Shown here: positions 26,721 to 34,971 of the stretch, piece after piece | Position numbering within the stretch: position 1 is the first letter of the stretch | Layout: each line of letters opens with the position of its first letter | DNA from: Prevotellaceae bacterium | Lineage (GTDB): Bacteria > Bacteroidota > Bacteroidia > Bacteroidales > UBA932 | Direction of reading: 5' to 3' | Assembly (NCBI GenBank): GCA_031267135.1 | Contig: JAIRZQ010000178.1 | Span: forward strand, 1 to 44,348 | Length of the DNA stretch: 44,348 nucleotides | Notes under the pieces: generated by a model | The model's input: the letters and a program-made list of their open reading frames with translations, nothing else | What the model was told of the DNA's origin: nothing | The model's database searches: none | Translations under genes and position numbers: made by a program

Positions 26721-27584
26721 TTAAGGAGCAACTATTGAATCTATTGTTGCACAAAAATTGTCGAATGAAGCAATATTGCTTAATGAAGCAAATGCACCAT
26801 TAGCAAAGACAATGTATAATTGTGAATAGTCGGACAAAAGCTGTGTCGCGCCTATTTGAATAAGAGGAATGAATTTATATGGTGCAAAACATACGCCGAT
26901 AAATTCATCATTTGCAAAAAATAACTTTCCATCTATGACTGTTAATGAAGTGGCGTCTATGTTTTCCAATATAGGCTGTATTTCTCCATTTGCAAGCATC
27001 AACACGCTGTTTGCTATACTTACATAGGTTGTATCTCCATTTCCGAACACTGCCGATATTTTGTCTCTGCTACTGACAAGAGTTTCTACTTTGGATTTTT
27101 TGACATCAAAAAAGTATAATTCATTAATACTGTCGGAAACTGCACCATAAATGTACAATTTGTTGTAATCCGCTTTTTCAAGTTTCAAATCATTAGCCGG
27201 CAGTTCTGCCAATTTTACAGATTTGTTTTCTTTATACTGATACAATTCGTTTTGTGCAATGGTAAACATATCGCCATTATCATAACAGCATATTGAGGTA
27301 ATTGGCAACGGGACATTCACAATATATCGAAAGTCGGTTACAGCAGTGTCATTGAGAATATCAGAAACCACACCATTAAACATTACACAGGGATTATTGT
27401 AAAAATCCAAAAACACAATCAAACTGTCGCTATTGAGACCTGCCGTAGTATCCGCCAACAGTTCAAATACGGCATCTTTCGGCAAAAAACTTTCTATATC
27501 TGCTTCTTCCTGATTTTCTTTCGATTTGCATGACAGTAATTGTGCTGACAAGCATATTATTAAAATGTACCGTATTTTTTTCAT
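26721..27584 (-). CDS. Propeller-like lipoprotein, paralogue of the 273-aa locus B protein
   Basis: This 287-aa protein has a lipobox ending at Cys19 (AQLLSC) and an acidic linker. It then shows repeated beta-strand units of the type seen in beta-propellers (for example KLYIYGAVSDSINELYFFDV, GDTTYVSIANSVLMLANGEI, VIDGKLFFANDEF). It aligns by eye with the 273-aa protein at 40765-41586: both contain an ALPxND-like word, a KISAV/PITSV unit and a LTVIDGKLFF/ITVDDNNDVLYF unit. It is the last gene of locus A, 10 bp after the 298-aa gene. A binding or sensing role at the cell surface is inferred. No catalytic motif is seen. Confidence 0.75.
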   Translation of the reverse strand: MKKIRYILIICLSAQLLSCKSKENQEEADIESFLPKDAVFELLADTTAGLNSDSLIVFLDFYNNPCVMFNGVVSDILNDTAVTDFRYIVNVPLPITSICCYDNGDMFTIAQNELYQYKENKSVKLAELPANDLKLEKADYNKLYIYGAVSDSINELYFFDVKKSKVETLVSSRDKISAVFGNGDTTYVSIANSVLMLANGEIQPILENIDATSLTVIDGKLFFANDEFIGVCFAPYKFIPLIQIGATQLLSDYSQLYIVFANGAFASLSNIASFDNFCATIDSIVAP

Positions 27585-27594
27585 ATTACAATTT

Positions 27595-28491
27595 TTATTT
27601 GTTATTATACAATTTCATACTCCTATTTGTTGTGTTGTTTGCATCCTGGTACATATCCCTTTCTGTCTTTTTGTTTTTGTTTTGGCGATTATAAAAAGAA
27701 GATTTATTACTGAATATATCCTCTACTGTATTATTAGCAAGATCCTTTACTCTATTTACTGTTCTTCTATATAATTCCTTAAGCTCATTACCAATTTTTG
27801 GGAGAGCAATAGCACTGCTTATCGTGTTAGAAGCCGCAGAGCCTTTTTCAAATAAACTTTTTACAACTTTTTCGCCTGCTGCTTTCAAATCATTTACCAA
27901 AGCAGATTTATCATTAAGCAATACTGCCTTTGTCGCATTAATACCGACAACTGCATTCTTAAGCGTTTCGCCATGTTTCTTAAGATTTACCCAATCTCCC
28001 ATGTTTGGAAACACTTCTTTAATATCCTTTGCCACTTGTTCAGAAACTTTAGAATTTACAACTTTACCTGTTTGTGAGATTGTATTTTTTACAGTATTTA
28101 AAAAGTGGGTAAGGTTTACAGTAAATACTTCTTTTTTCTCTTCCGATGCAATAAATTGCTGCCATCTTTGCCTTGTTTGTTCCCATTCGGCAAGTCTGCG
28201 TTTTTCTGCTTCGCTTACTTGAGTTGAAGCGCCTTTTTTGTTTGTTGTCTGATATTTCGGTGTTTGGTGAGCACGGAATTTATTAATTACGGCTTTTACT
28301 CTTGCATCTTTTTCTGCTTTGGATGCTTTTGCCGCATTCGATTGTTGAGCAGATTTTTGTTCTTCTATACAGTCTTCAATATCTTTCAATTCTGATTGTA
28401 ATTCGCGTATTTGGCGCTCTAATTCTTCTATTGTTTGTGCGCTGATACCAAACGAACTTAACAATAAAATAAAAATTATAATCTTTTTCAT
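27595..28491 (-). CDS. Secreted helical/coiled-coil protein of locus A
   Basis: The 298-aa product has a standard signal peptide (MKKIIIFILLLSSFGISAQ) without a lipid Cys. Residues about 20-75 form a coiled coil (EELERQIRELQSELKDIEDCIEEQ). A WEQTRQRWQQFI segment follows, then a long Ala/Lys/Val-rich helical region (about 135-245) with a hydrophobic patch near SNTISSAIALPKIG. The C-terminus is Asn/Lys-rich. No known toxin, adhesin or enzyme motif is recognised. It lies between a second coiled-coil gene and the propeller-like lipoprotein, with gaps of 10-21 bp, so the three are almost certainly co-expressed. Confidence 0.7.
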   Translation of the reverse strand: MKKIIIFILLLSSFGISAQTIEELERQIRELQSELKDIEDCIEEQKSAQQSNAAKASKAEKDARVKAVINKFRAHQTPKYQTTNKKGASTQVSEAEKRRLAEWEQTRQRWQQFIASEEKKEVFTVNLTHFLNTVKNTISQTGKVVNSKVSEQVAKDIKEVFPNMGDWVNLKKHGETLKNAVVGINATKAVLLNDKSALVNDLKAAGEKVVKSLFEKGSAASNTISSAIALPKIGNELKELYRRTVNRVKDLANNTVEDIFSNKSSFYNRQNKNKKTERDMYQDANNTTNRSMKLYNNK

Positions 28492-28512
28492 ATTTTTGAA
28501 GGTTTAATGATA

Positions 28513-29229
28513 TTATTTATTTTTTGCTGCTGTTGCACATTCTGGACAGGCTTTTTCAGCTGCTGCTTTTTTATCTTGTAACTCTTTTAATTTAACTTTA
28601 AGAGCTTCTAATGCCTTTCCTTCCGTTACCGATTCTGTTGTTTTTGCCTTTATTTGGTCATCTAATGTCCCTTCCACATCTGTCAGCTTATTTATCGCTG
28701 TATTTACCGCCGGTGCTGCATTTATCGCTGCATTTCCTGCCGTCTTCACTTTATTAACAGTGCTTTTTACGTTATTCAATCTTAATGCATCTGTTGCCAA
28801 TTTTTCCAATTCTTTTTCTATATTACCAATTTTTTCTTTTTTCTCGGTTATTTCTTTATTTGTATTTGCGATATCTTGAGTAATTTCTTTTATTCTTATT
28901 GTTGTTGCAGTCTTTTGCCCTGGGGTTAATTCAGATGATACATTAGGATTAAATGCATCCCAAGGTTCGATCACGTCGTCCGTGCCTGTTTTTGGTATAT
29001 AAACTATTCCGTTAGATTTTTTGACAGCGTAAATGAGTTCTTTTCCAATTAGTTTTTCATTTAACCTATTAAAAGTATTTCCCAACTTTTTATTTATGGC
29101 GTCTATCACTTTTTGTTTTTTCTCAAAATTTTTATTGTGTTTTGGTGGCTCAAAACTCTTATTTTGTGGTTGCGCAAATATCTGCGTATATGCGCCAAAC
29201 AGTAATATAAATACAATTATCTTTTTCAT
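28513..29229 (-). CDS. Secreted coiled-coil protein with a C-terminal CPEC motif
   Basis: The 238-aa protein has a signal peptide (MKKIIVFILLFGAYTQIFAQ) nearly identical in style to that of the next gene. A short conserved-looking domain includes ELIYAVKKSNGIVYIPKTG (about 65-85). Two coiled-coil stretches (about 115-150 and 185-228) flank an Ala/Asn-rich hydrophobic piece (GNAAINAAPAVNTAINKL). The end carries CPEC, a possible redox or metal pair. The family is not recognised. It is the second gene of locus A, 65 bp after the Sel1-repeat gene. Confidence 0.7.
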   Translation of the reverse strand: MKKIIVFILLFGAYTQIFAQPQNKSFEPPKHNKNFEKKQKVIDAINKKLGNTFNRLNEKLIGKELIYAVKKSNGIVYIPKTGTDDVIEPWDAFNPNVSSELTPGQKTATTIRIKEITQDIANTNKEITEKKEKIGNIEKELEKLATDALRLNNVKSTVNKVKTAGNAAINAAPAVNTAINKLTDVEGTLDDQIKAKTTESVTEGKALEALKVKLKELQDKKAAAEKACPECATAAKNK

Positions 29230-29294
29230 AATTTTTCAAATTTTATTTGTTAATATTTTTCAATATTTTTATTCTGTATAAATTCCTTTTTTAA

Positions 29295-31202
29295 TTAAAA
29301 ACTATAGGGTATTTTATCTATAGACATTCCTATTCTTCTGTCGATTCTTGCTTCAAGAAATTTTCGCCGCCAGTCCATTGCCTTATAAAAGTCTTTAGTT
29401 ACTCCCAAGCCCGACAGATACATGTTCGATATTTCTTTCATTGCATCAGCATTACCATGTTCTGCCGATTTCATATACCAGTTAAACGCTTCGGTATAAT
29501 TCCGATTAACTCCCAAACCGTTTTTATAGATATTGCCTATTGCATTCATTGCGCCTGTATGTCCTTTGTTTACTGCCGCCAAATAATATTCCAGGGCTAT
29601 TTTATAGTCACTGTCAACTCCCATTCCTTCCGAATACATCCAGCCCATTCCGTATATGGCATCAATATTGCCTTTATTTGCGGCTTGCATGTACAATTCT
29701 TTCGCTTCGGCATAGTTTATGTTTTCTCCGAGTAAGTACATGTATGCCAGTGATACCATTGCATCAGTGTCGCCTGAATCTATTGCCTTTTTATACCATT
29801 CAATAGATTTAATAATATCCTTTTCTTTCATTCCAAAACCATATCTATACATTAAAGCCATATTTTGCATGGCGGCAGTATTGTTTTCTTTTGCAGAATT
29901 TTCAAAACATTTAAGCGCCAGTTTCCAGTAATTATCAGCATTACCGTCAATCCAGTTACTACAATTTAAGTATAAGTATCCCAAATCGTTTAATGCGTTA
30001 TTGTCTGTTTTTGATTTTTCCTTGAATATTGCTGTTAACCGGTTGTAATTGTCGGTTTTTTCTTTTATTCTGTCTTTATCGTTATCCTTTGCACGGGCAA
30101 ATGTAAATCCTGTGTAGTTGGAATTTACTTTATACAAATTACATTCTTCAACAGTATTAATCAAATATTTGGTTCCCCTTTCCGATTTTTGCTGCCTGAA
30201 TATCCACACAGTTCCCTTTAAGCCGCTTGCTGTAGGCTTCAGCTTAAAATCATAGTATGCATAGGTATCTACTTGAATATCGTTGGCTAAAATTTCCTCC
30301 TGTTTTGCATCGGCAAATACATCCTGTACGTCTCCCAATAGACCTGACAGTGGATTTTTAGATTTTAAGAGTCTATCTATAACATCCCCTACTTTACGGT
30401 TAAGCCCTTTCCCTGTCGTGCCTGCCGTTTTAACAGGCAGATAATGGTGGTCTATTTCGTATTTAAAATTAAGATCATTAGCATCTTCGGAAATTATTCC
30501 TTCAGCCGTAGAAGTTACCAGTGCATCCAAATAGTTGCCGTTTTGCCTATTTGGTGAATAATAATACAAAAGAGATGATGCAGTTATAAACGAATAGGGA
30601 GCAATTGTGATTCTCATAGTGTTGCGAACAATATCAATATCAAGTATCCATGTTTCGCGCCCGTTGGCAGAACTGAATACATCAGAAACCCATCGTCCTT
30701 TCAGGTAATCATCGGTAAACTCAATTTCGTCAAAAGCATTTGTTTCTTCAACGGAAACATCGTTCAATGTAATATTTTTATCTGCCTGTGAACGTTCTTC
30801 CATTGATTTCAGTTTTTCTTCCAATAGGGATATTTTAACTTTCAGGGTTTTGACATTCGGGTCTTTAGGCTTCAGTTCCAAATATTTCTTATAAAAACCT
30901 ATTGCCGACAAAGCAGAATTATAATCGTTTTCTTCTGCATAAATGTCTGCTAATTTCAAGTATGCATCCGAAAAGTCAGGGTCAATAGAAAGAATTTCGT
31001 TGTAAAGAGAAATAGCCTCTCCCTTATTCGTTTTTGCTGCTTTTTGTGCTTCTGTGTACGAATCTTTTATTTTTTTCTTATTCGCATCTTCCAGCTCTTT
31101 TTGTTCTTTAGTTTGTTGATTTTTTTTTGTTACTTCCTGCGCAAATGATAAATTGTTCATTGCAAACATCAGCAGGCATAGAATAAATAATGTTTTTTTC
31201 AT
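29295..31202 (-). CDS. Exported TPR/Sel1-repeat protein, first gene of locus A
   Basis: The 635-aa product has a signal peptide (MKKTLFILCLLMFAMNNLSFA). N-terminal TPR helices follow at about 40-115 (AISLYNEILSIDPDFSDAYLKLADIYAEENDYNSAL), then a middle domain of unknown fold (about 155-400). Five consecutive Sel1-like repeats of about 36 residues run from about 443 to 620 (such as NIDAIYGMGWMYSEGMGVDSDYKIALEYYLAA). Such solenoids bind peptides or partner proteins. Being first in an operon of secreted helical proteins, it may act as an envelope scaffold or chaperone for them; that is inference. Its upstream region holds a hairpin and a minisatellite. Confidence 0.8.
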   Translation of the reverse strand: MKKTLFILCLLMFAMNNLSFAQEVTKKNQQTKEQKELEDANKKKIKDSYTEAQKAAKTNKGEAISLYNEILSIDPDFSDAYLKLADIYAEENDYNSALSAIGFYKKYLELKPKDPNVKTLKVKISLLEEKLKSMEERSQADKNITLNDVSVEETNAFDEIEFTDDYLKGRWVSDVFSSANGRETWILDIDIVRNTMRITIAPYSFITASSLLYYYSPNRQNGNYLDALVTSTAEGIISEDANDLNFKYEIDHHYLPVKTAGTTGKGLNRKVGDVIDRLLKSKNPLSGLLGDVQDVFADAKQEEILANDIQVDTYAYYDFKLKPTASGLKGTVWIFRQQKSERGTKYLINTVEECNLYKVNSNYTGFTFARAKDNDKDRIKEKTDNYNRLTAIFKEKSKTDNNALNDLGYLYLNCSNWIDGNADNYWKLALKCFENSAKENNTAAMQNMALMYRYGFGMKEKDIIKSIEWYKKAIDSGDTDAMVSLAYMYLLGENINYAEAKELYMQAANKGNIDAIYGMGWMYSEGMGVDSDYKIALEYYLAAVNKGHTGAMNAIGNIYKNGLGVNRNYTEAFNWYMKSAEHGNADAMKEISNMYLSGLGVTKDFYKAMDWRRKFLEARIDRRIGMSIDKIPYSF

Positions 31203-31224
31203 ATTTTCCTTTCTGTTTTACTAC

Positions 31225-31242
31225 GTCCGCTCCTGTGCGGAC
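31225..31242. repeat. Hairpin upstream of locus A
   Basis: GTCCGC pairs with GCGGAC around a TCCTGT loop, about 23 bp upstream of the start of the 635-aa gene. It would lie in the mRNA leader if transcription starts further upstream. Confidence 0.45.
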
Positions 31243-31282
31243 AATTTTTGTTTATAATAAATTAATGTTTTTATTTTTCACC

Positions 31283-31323
31283 GGATTGCTTCGGCGTTCC
31301 GCCTCGCAATGACGTTTCTTTTT
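31283..31323. repeat. 41-bp half of a dispersed element, identical to 44014-44054
   Basis: The stretch beginning GGATTGCTTCGGCGTTCC and ending in GACGTTTC plus Ts is the same as the right arm of the larger inverted-repeat element at 43947-44046. Only one arm is present here, so this is a solo or degraded copy. Confidence 0.75.
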
Positions 31324-31339
31324 TTGTTTACTGTTCTTT

Positions 31340-31602
31340 ATTACCAAAGCGTTATCATCGTCATCACCATGTCGCTGTCATCGTTATTACCGAAACGCTA
31401 TCATCGTCATCACCGTGTCGCTATCATCGTTATTGCCGAAACGCTATCATCGTCATCGCCGTGTCGCAATCATCGCTATTACCGAAACGCTATCATCGTC
31501 ATCACCGTGTCGCTGTCATCGTTATTACCGAAACGTTATCATCGTCATCACCATGTCGCCATCATCGTTATTACCGAAACGTTATCATCGTCATCACCGT
31601 AA
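31340..31602. repeat. Minisatellite: 23-bp unit arranged as a 46-bp alternating dimer
   Basis: About eleven head-to-tail 23-mers start at 31350. Two types alternate: CGCTATCATCGTCATCACCG plus TGT, and CGCTATCATCGTTATTACCG plus AAA. Copies differ at a few positions. Because 46 is not a multiple of three, every plus-strand frame reads a rotating Ser/His/Ile-rich peptide. The open frames are a by-product and not a gene. The array sits between the HU-HIG gene and locus A. Confidence 0.9.
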
Positions 31603-31640
31603 AGCAATTTATGCCAAACAGTAAATAATATTAATTCATG

Positions 31641-32033
31641 CTATTGCAAGCTCGAAGCATCTTTGAATACGGCTTTTTTGATTTGCTCGCGCAAGGCTTC
31701 GGACGAGATAAAATGTACCTGCACGCTCTTAATATTGTTTGCATTTACTTCTGCTTCGGTTTCTGCGCCTTCGCCGCGGGCGGTCAAACGAAAACTGCCC
31801 AGCTCGCCCAGTTGAACCGTATGTCCGTCAAGCAGCAAATTGACCGTCACTTTCAATAATTGATACATTGCCATTTCCGCTTCTTTCGGGTTTAACGTTG
31901 TTTCGTCAGCCAGCAGTTTGGCTAGTTGTTTTTCTTTAACCATTCCTACGCTTTTGAGGATTGGATACCATAATTTGGGAGCCGACTGATTAGACGGGTT
32001 CCCTCTCTGTACTTTCTTGTAAAATAAAGGCAT
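31641..32033 (-). CDS. HU-HIG type histone-like DNA-binding protein
   Basis: The 130-aa protein starts MPLFYKKVQRGNPSNQSAPKLWYP, the characteristic extension of the Bacteroidota HU-HIG group. It continues with the helical dimerisation part (KEKQLAKLLADETTLNPKEAEMAMYQLLKVTVNLL), the HU signature VQLGELGSFRLTARG (about 72-86) and a beta-arm. It probably binds and bends DNA as a dimer; many relatives are linked to mobile or surface-polysaccharide regions. It is a single gene with a consensus promoter about 300 bp upstream. Confidence 0.9.
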   Translation of the reverse strand: MPLFYKKVQRGNPSNQSAPKLWYPILKSVGMVKEKQLAKLLADETTLNPKEAEMAMYQLLKVTVNLLLDGHTVQLGELGSFRLTARGEGAETEAEVNANNIKSVQVHFISSEALREQIKKAVFKDASSLQ

Positions 32034-32190
32034 AATAAAAATTTTTTAATTGTTTGGAAAAATAATAATAAATAAGGCGAAAAAATATTGCCGCTTTTCC
32101 GCCGTTTGAGTTTGAAATATGTATGTTATTTAAAAAATAATTTTTATATTGTCGCGCACGTATATTTAAATAAGGTATTGGTCTCAATGT

Positions 32191-32227
<37 letters not shown>

Positions 32228-32329
32228 AACAAAATATCCGAAACCGCCAAATATCCGGCGGCTTTTTTCATATTGTTTCTGTTATTTCCACATGCCTTTT
32301 GCATCCTTTCTTTTCTACAAAATCTAATG

Positions 32330-32361
32330 CAAAAATAATAAAAGTTTTATATGTTAACAAA
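32330..32361 (-). promoter_or_regulatory. Consensus Bacteroidota promoter, probably for the HU-HIG gene
   Basis: The minus strand reads TTTG, then 20 bp, then TATTTTTG, which fits the TTTG/TAnnTTTG consensus at ideal spacing. Transcription would start near 32323 and give a leader of about 290 nt that includes the (CA)17 tract. Confidence 0.6.
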
Positions 32362-32429
32362 TATTATTAAAAAATATTATCTCTTTCCATGATTTATCAG
32401 TGATAATAACGGCTCTATAACATCTTTGT

Positions 32430-32498
32430 CCGTCATTCCCGCGCTTGATCCGCAATCTTATGCCGTATTTGGGATTCCGACTAAAGTCGGAATGACGG
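32430..32498. repeat. Small inverted-repeat element (CCGTCATT...AATGACGG), copy 2
   Basis: It has the same outer arms and the same right flank (CTCAATTC) as 5719-5784, with an inner stem ATTCCGAC-TAAA-GTCGGAAT. The interior differs between the copies while the pairing is kept. The rest of 32362-32591 shows no gene. Confidence 0.65.
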
Positions 32499-32591
32499 CT
32501 CAATTCCGTAGTTAATCGTTCCTTAAAAAGTATATTTTTTCAGTTGTTTCAGGTGCCTTTTTGAAGTTGCAAATATTTGAATTTTACAGAA

Positions 32592-34895
32592 TTATTTTAC
32601 TATTCTTACTTTTGCAAATTTAAGCAGCAGCGTCTTTTTGGTATTGTCGTCGAACATTACAACCATTCTGCCATCGGGTTCGTATTTATCAACATCTATA
32701 ACTTTTCCGTAACCGAAAATGTTGTGTTCGATGCGCATTCCTGTTCGTATGTCTTTGTTGTCGGAGGCTGCAAAATTTTCCGAAGGCGTATGCTTTTTCA
32801 CGGGCGGGCGTTTTATAAACGTTGTTACCGAAGTACGTGCAGGTTGCGAGGTTTTATTTTCGAAGCTGTCGGCATAGCCATAGCCGTCCGCTTCGTTCAC
32901 TTCAGGCTCATCGTAGGGTTTTGTTTCCAAAAATTCTTCATCTATTTCGGTAACGAAACGGCTTACCTTGTTGTATTCTGTTTTTCCCCAGCGATAACGC
33001 GATTGCGAAAACGATATGCTCACCTTTATCTTTGCACGTGTTACGGCAACATAAAATAATCGCCGTTCTTCTTCCAGTTCGTTTTCCGAAATACTGTTTC
33101 CCATGCTCGGAAAAATATTTTCTTCCATGCCTGCAATATACACATAATCGTATTCCAAGCCTTTTGCCTGATGTACGGTCATTAGCGAAATTTTATTTTT
33201 GTCTTCTTCTTTTTCGTTGTCGGTGTCTGTTATTAATGCTACATTTTCAAGGTATTCGCTTATTGTTATCACAATGCCTGATTCACTGTTTTCGCTGTTG
33301 CTGTTTTTGCTGTCGCAAAATTCTTTTATCCCGTTCATCAGGCTCTCAATATTTTCGTAACGGCTTTTACCTTCTATCGAAATATCCTGTTGCAAGTCTG
33401 CAAGTATTCCGGATTGCGCAACAAGGTCTTTTGCAAATTCAAAAGCATCGGTAATAAACGCTTTTACCGTGAAATTTTCAATAAACCCGACAAAATCGCG
33501 TAATTTTTTCTGCGCATGAGGCTTTATCTCGCTCAATGCAATATTTTCCGACTTTACCGCATCAAACAGGCTTTTTTGCTCCGAGTTTGCAAATATCTGC
33601 AGGCGTTCTATTGTTGTATTGCCTATTCCGCGCGCCGGATAATTTATAATTCGCTTGAAAGCTTCATTGTCGCTGTGATTTACGCAAAGGCGAAGATATG
33701 CAATGCAATCCTTGATTTCGGCGCGTTGATAAAACGAAAGCCCGCCGTAAATTTTGTACGGAATATTTTTAAGGCGCAATGCATCTTCAAAGACTCGCGA
33801 CTGTGCATTCGTTCTGTACAGTATTGCAAAGTTGCCGTATGATGTCTGTTTTTTGTGAAACGTATCCGATATTGAATTTACAATCAAAAATCCTTCTTCC
33901 CGGTCGGTATAGGATTTAATCACTCCTATTTTCTCGCCTGTTTCGCCTCTCGAAAAACAGTTTTTTTTCAGCTGATTTGAATTGTTTTGTATGATACAGT
34001 TTGCCGCGTTCACAATGGTTTGTGTGGAGCGATAATTTTCCTCAAGCTTAAATTCCTTATAACGAGGGTAATCTTTTTGAAAATTCAGGATATTTTCAAT
34101 TCGTGCGCCGCGAAAAGCGTAAATGCTTTGAGCGTCGTCGCCTACAGCGCAGATATTGCCATGCGGTTCGGCAAGTTTTTTTGTTATCATGTACTGCGAA
34201 TAGTTTGTATCCTGATATTCGTCGATTAAAATATATTTAAACTTATCCTGATATTTTTTCAAAACGTCAATATGGTCGCGAAATAAAATATTGGTATTGA
34301 GCAGTAAATCATCGAAATCCATTGCATTTGCGAGTCTGCATTTTTGAACGTATGCGGCGTATATGTTCAAGATATAAGGCTTCCCGTGTTTTCTGTCTTC
34401 TTCCGTAATTCTTACGCTTGATGCATAATGACTTGGCGTAACAAGCGCATTTTTCGCTTGTGATATTCGCGACAGAATTTCGTTTGGCTTGTATTTTTTT
34501 TCATCGTAGCCGAGTTCGCTTATTATCGACTTTATCAGGCTTTTTGAGTCTGCGGTATCGTATATTGTAAAATTTGCGGAAAATCCCGTATCATCCGGTT
34601 CCGAGCGCAGTATGCGTGCAAATATCGAGTGAAAAGTCCCCATCCACAAGCGATGGGAATTTTGCCTGCCGACAATATTTTTTATACGCTCGCGCATATC
34701 GTCAGCCGCTTTGTTGGTAAAAGTAAGAGCAAGAATATCCTGCGGAGCAACGCCCTGCGAAATCATATATGCAATGCGATATGTGAGAGTGCGCGTTTTC
34801 CCCGAACCTGCGCCTGCAATTATCAGCGATGCGCCGTTAATTTCGGTTGCCGCTTTATATTGTTTTTCGTTTAGCTTATTCCTTAAATCTTCCAA
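32592..34895 (-). CDS. UvrD/PcrA-family superfamily 1 DNA helicase
   Basis: This 767-aa ATP-dependent 3'-5' helicase acts in repair and replication-fork maintenance. It has the Q motif NEKQYKAATEING, Walker A AGAGSGKT (27-34), ALTFTNKAADDM (motif Ia), IDEYQDTN (Walker B), GDDAQSIYAFRGA (III), LEENYRST (IV), LMTVHQAKGLEYDYVYIAGMEE (V) and LFYVAVTRAK (VI). A C-terminal Tudor-like tail (HNIFGYGKVIDVD...MVVMFDD) is typical of PcrA/UvrD and binds RNA polymerase in relatives. Length is normal. Whether it should be called uvrD or pcrA cannot be decided here. Confidence 0.95.
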   Translation of the reverse strand: MEDLRNKLNEKQYKAATEINGASLIIAGAGSGKTRTLTYRIAYMISQGVAPQDILALTFTNKAADDMRERIKNIVGRQNSHRLWMGTFHSIFARILRSEPDDTGFSANFTIYDTADSKSLIKSIISELGYDEKKYKPNEILSRISQAKNALVTPSHYASSVRITEEDRKHGKPYILNIYAAYVQKCRLANAMDFDDLLLNTNILFRDHIDVLKKYQDKFKYILIDEYQDTNYSQYMITKKLAEPHGNICAVGDDAQSIYAFRGARIENILNFQKDYPRYKEFKLEENYRSTQTIVNAANCIIQNNSNQLKKNCFSRGETGEKIGVIKSYTDREEGFLIVNSISDTFHKKQTSYGNFAILYRTNAQSRVFEDALRLKNIPYKIYGGLSFYQRAEIKDCIAYLRLCVNHSDNEAFKRIINYPARGIGNTTIERLQIFANSEQKSLFDAVKSENIALSEIKPHAQKKLRDFVGFIENFTVKAFITDAFEFAKDLVAQSGILADLQQDISIEGKSRYENIESLMNGIKEFCDSKNSNSENSESGIVITISEYLENVALITDTDNEKEEDKNKISLMTVHQAKGLEYDYVYIAGMEENIFPSMGNSISENELEEERRLFYVAVTRAKIKVSISFSQSRYRWGKTEYNKVSRFVTEIDEEFLETKPYDEPEVNEADGYGYADSFENKTSQPARTSVTTFIKRPPVKKHTPSENFAASDNKDIRTGMRIEHNIFGYGKVIDVDKYEPDGRMVVMFDDNTKKTLLLKFAKVRIVK

Positions 34896-34971
34896 TGTAA
34901 AACATGTAATTATATTTTTTCACGCATTTCCCGTTTTGCTGAAATCACCCGGCAATTATCCCGGATGTATC

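Noticed and set aside
31340..31602. CRISPR array
   Set aside because: The repeats are directly adjacent 23-mers with no unique spacers, and no cas genes are nearby.
31309..31624. Repeat-containing open frames on the plus strand (Ser/His/Ile/Val repeats)
   Set aside because: The 46-bp period is not a multiple of three, so all frames stay open by chance and the peptide rotates through the frames. No signal peptide or start context.
32230..32270. Plus-strand terminator-like hairpin (CCGCC/GGCGG followed by T residues)
   Set aside because: No plus-strand gene ends nearby; the stem is only 5 bp and it probably lies in the HU-HIG leader on the other strand.
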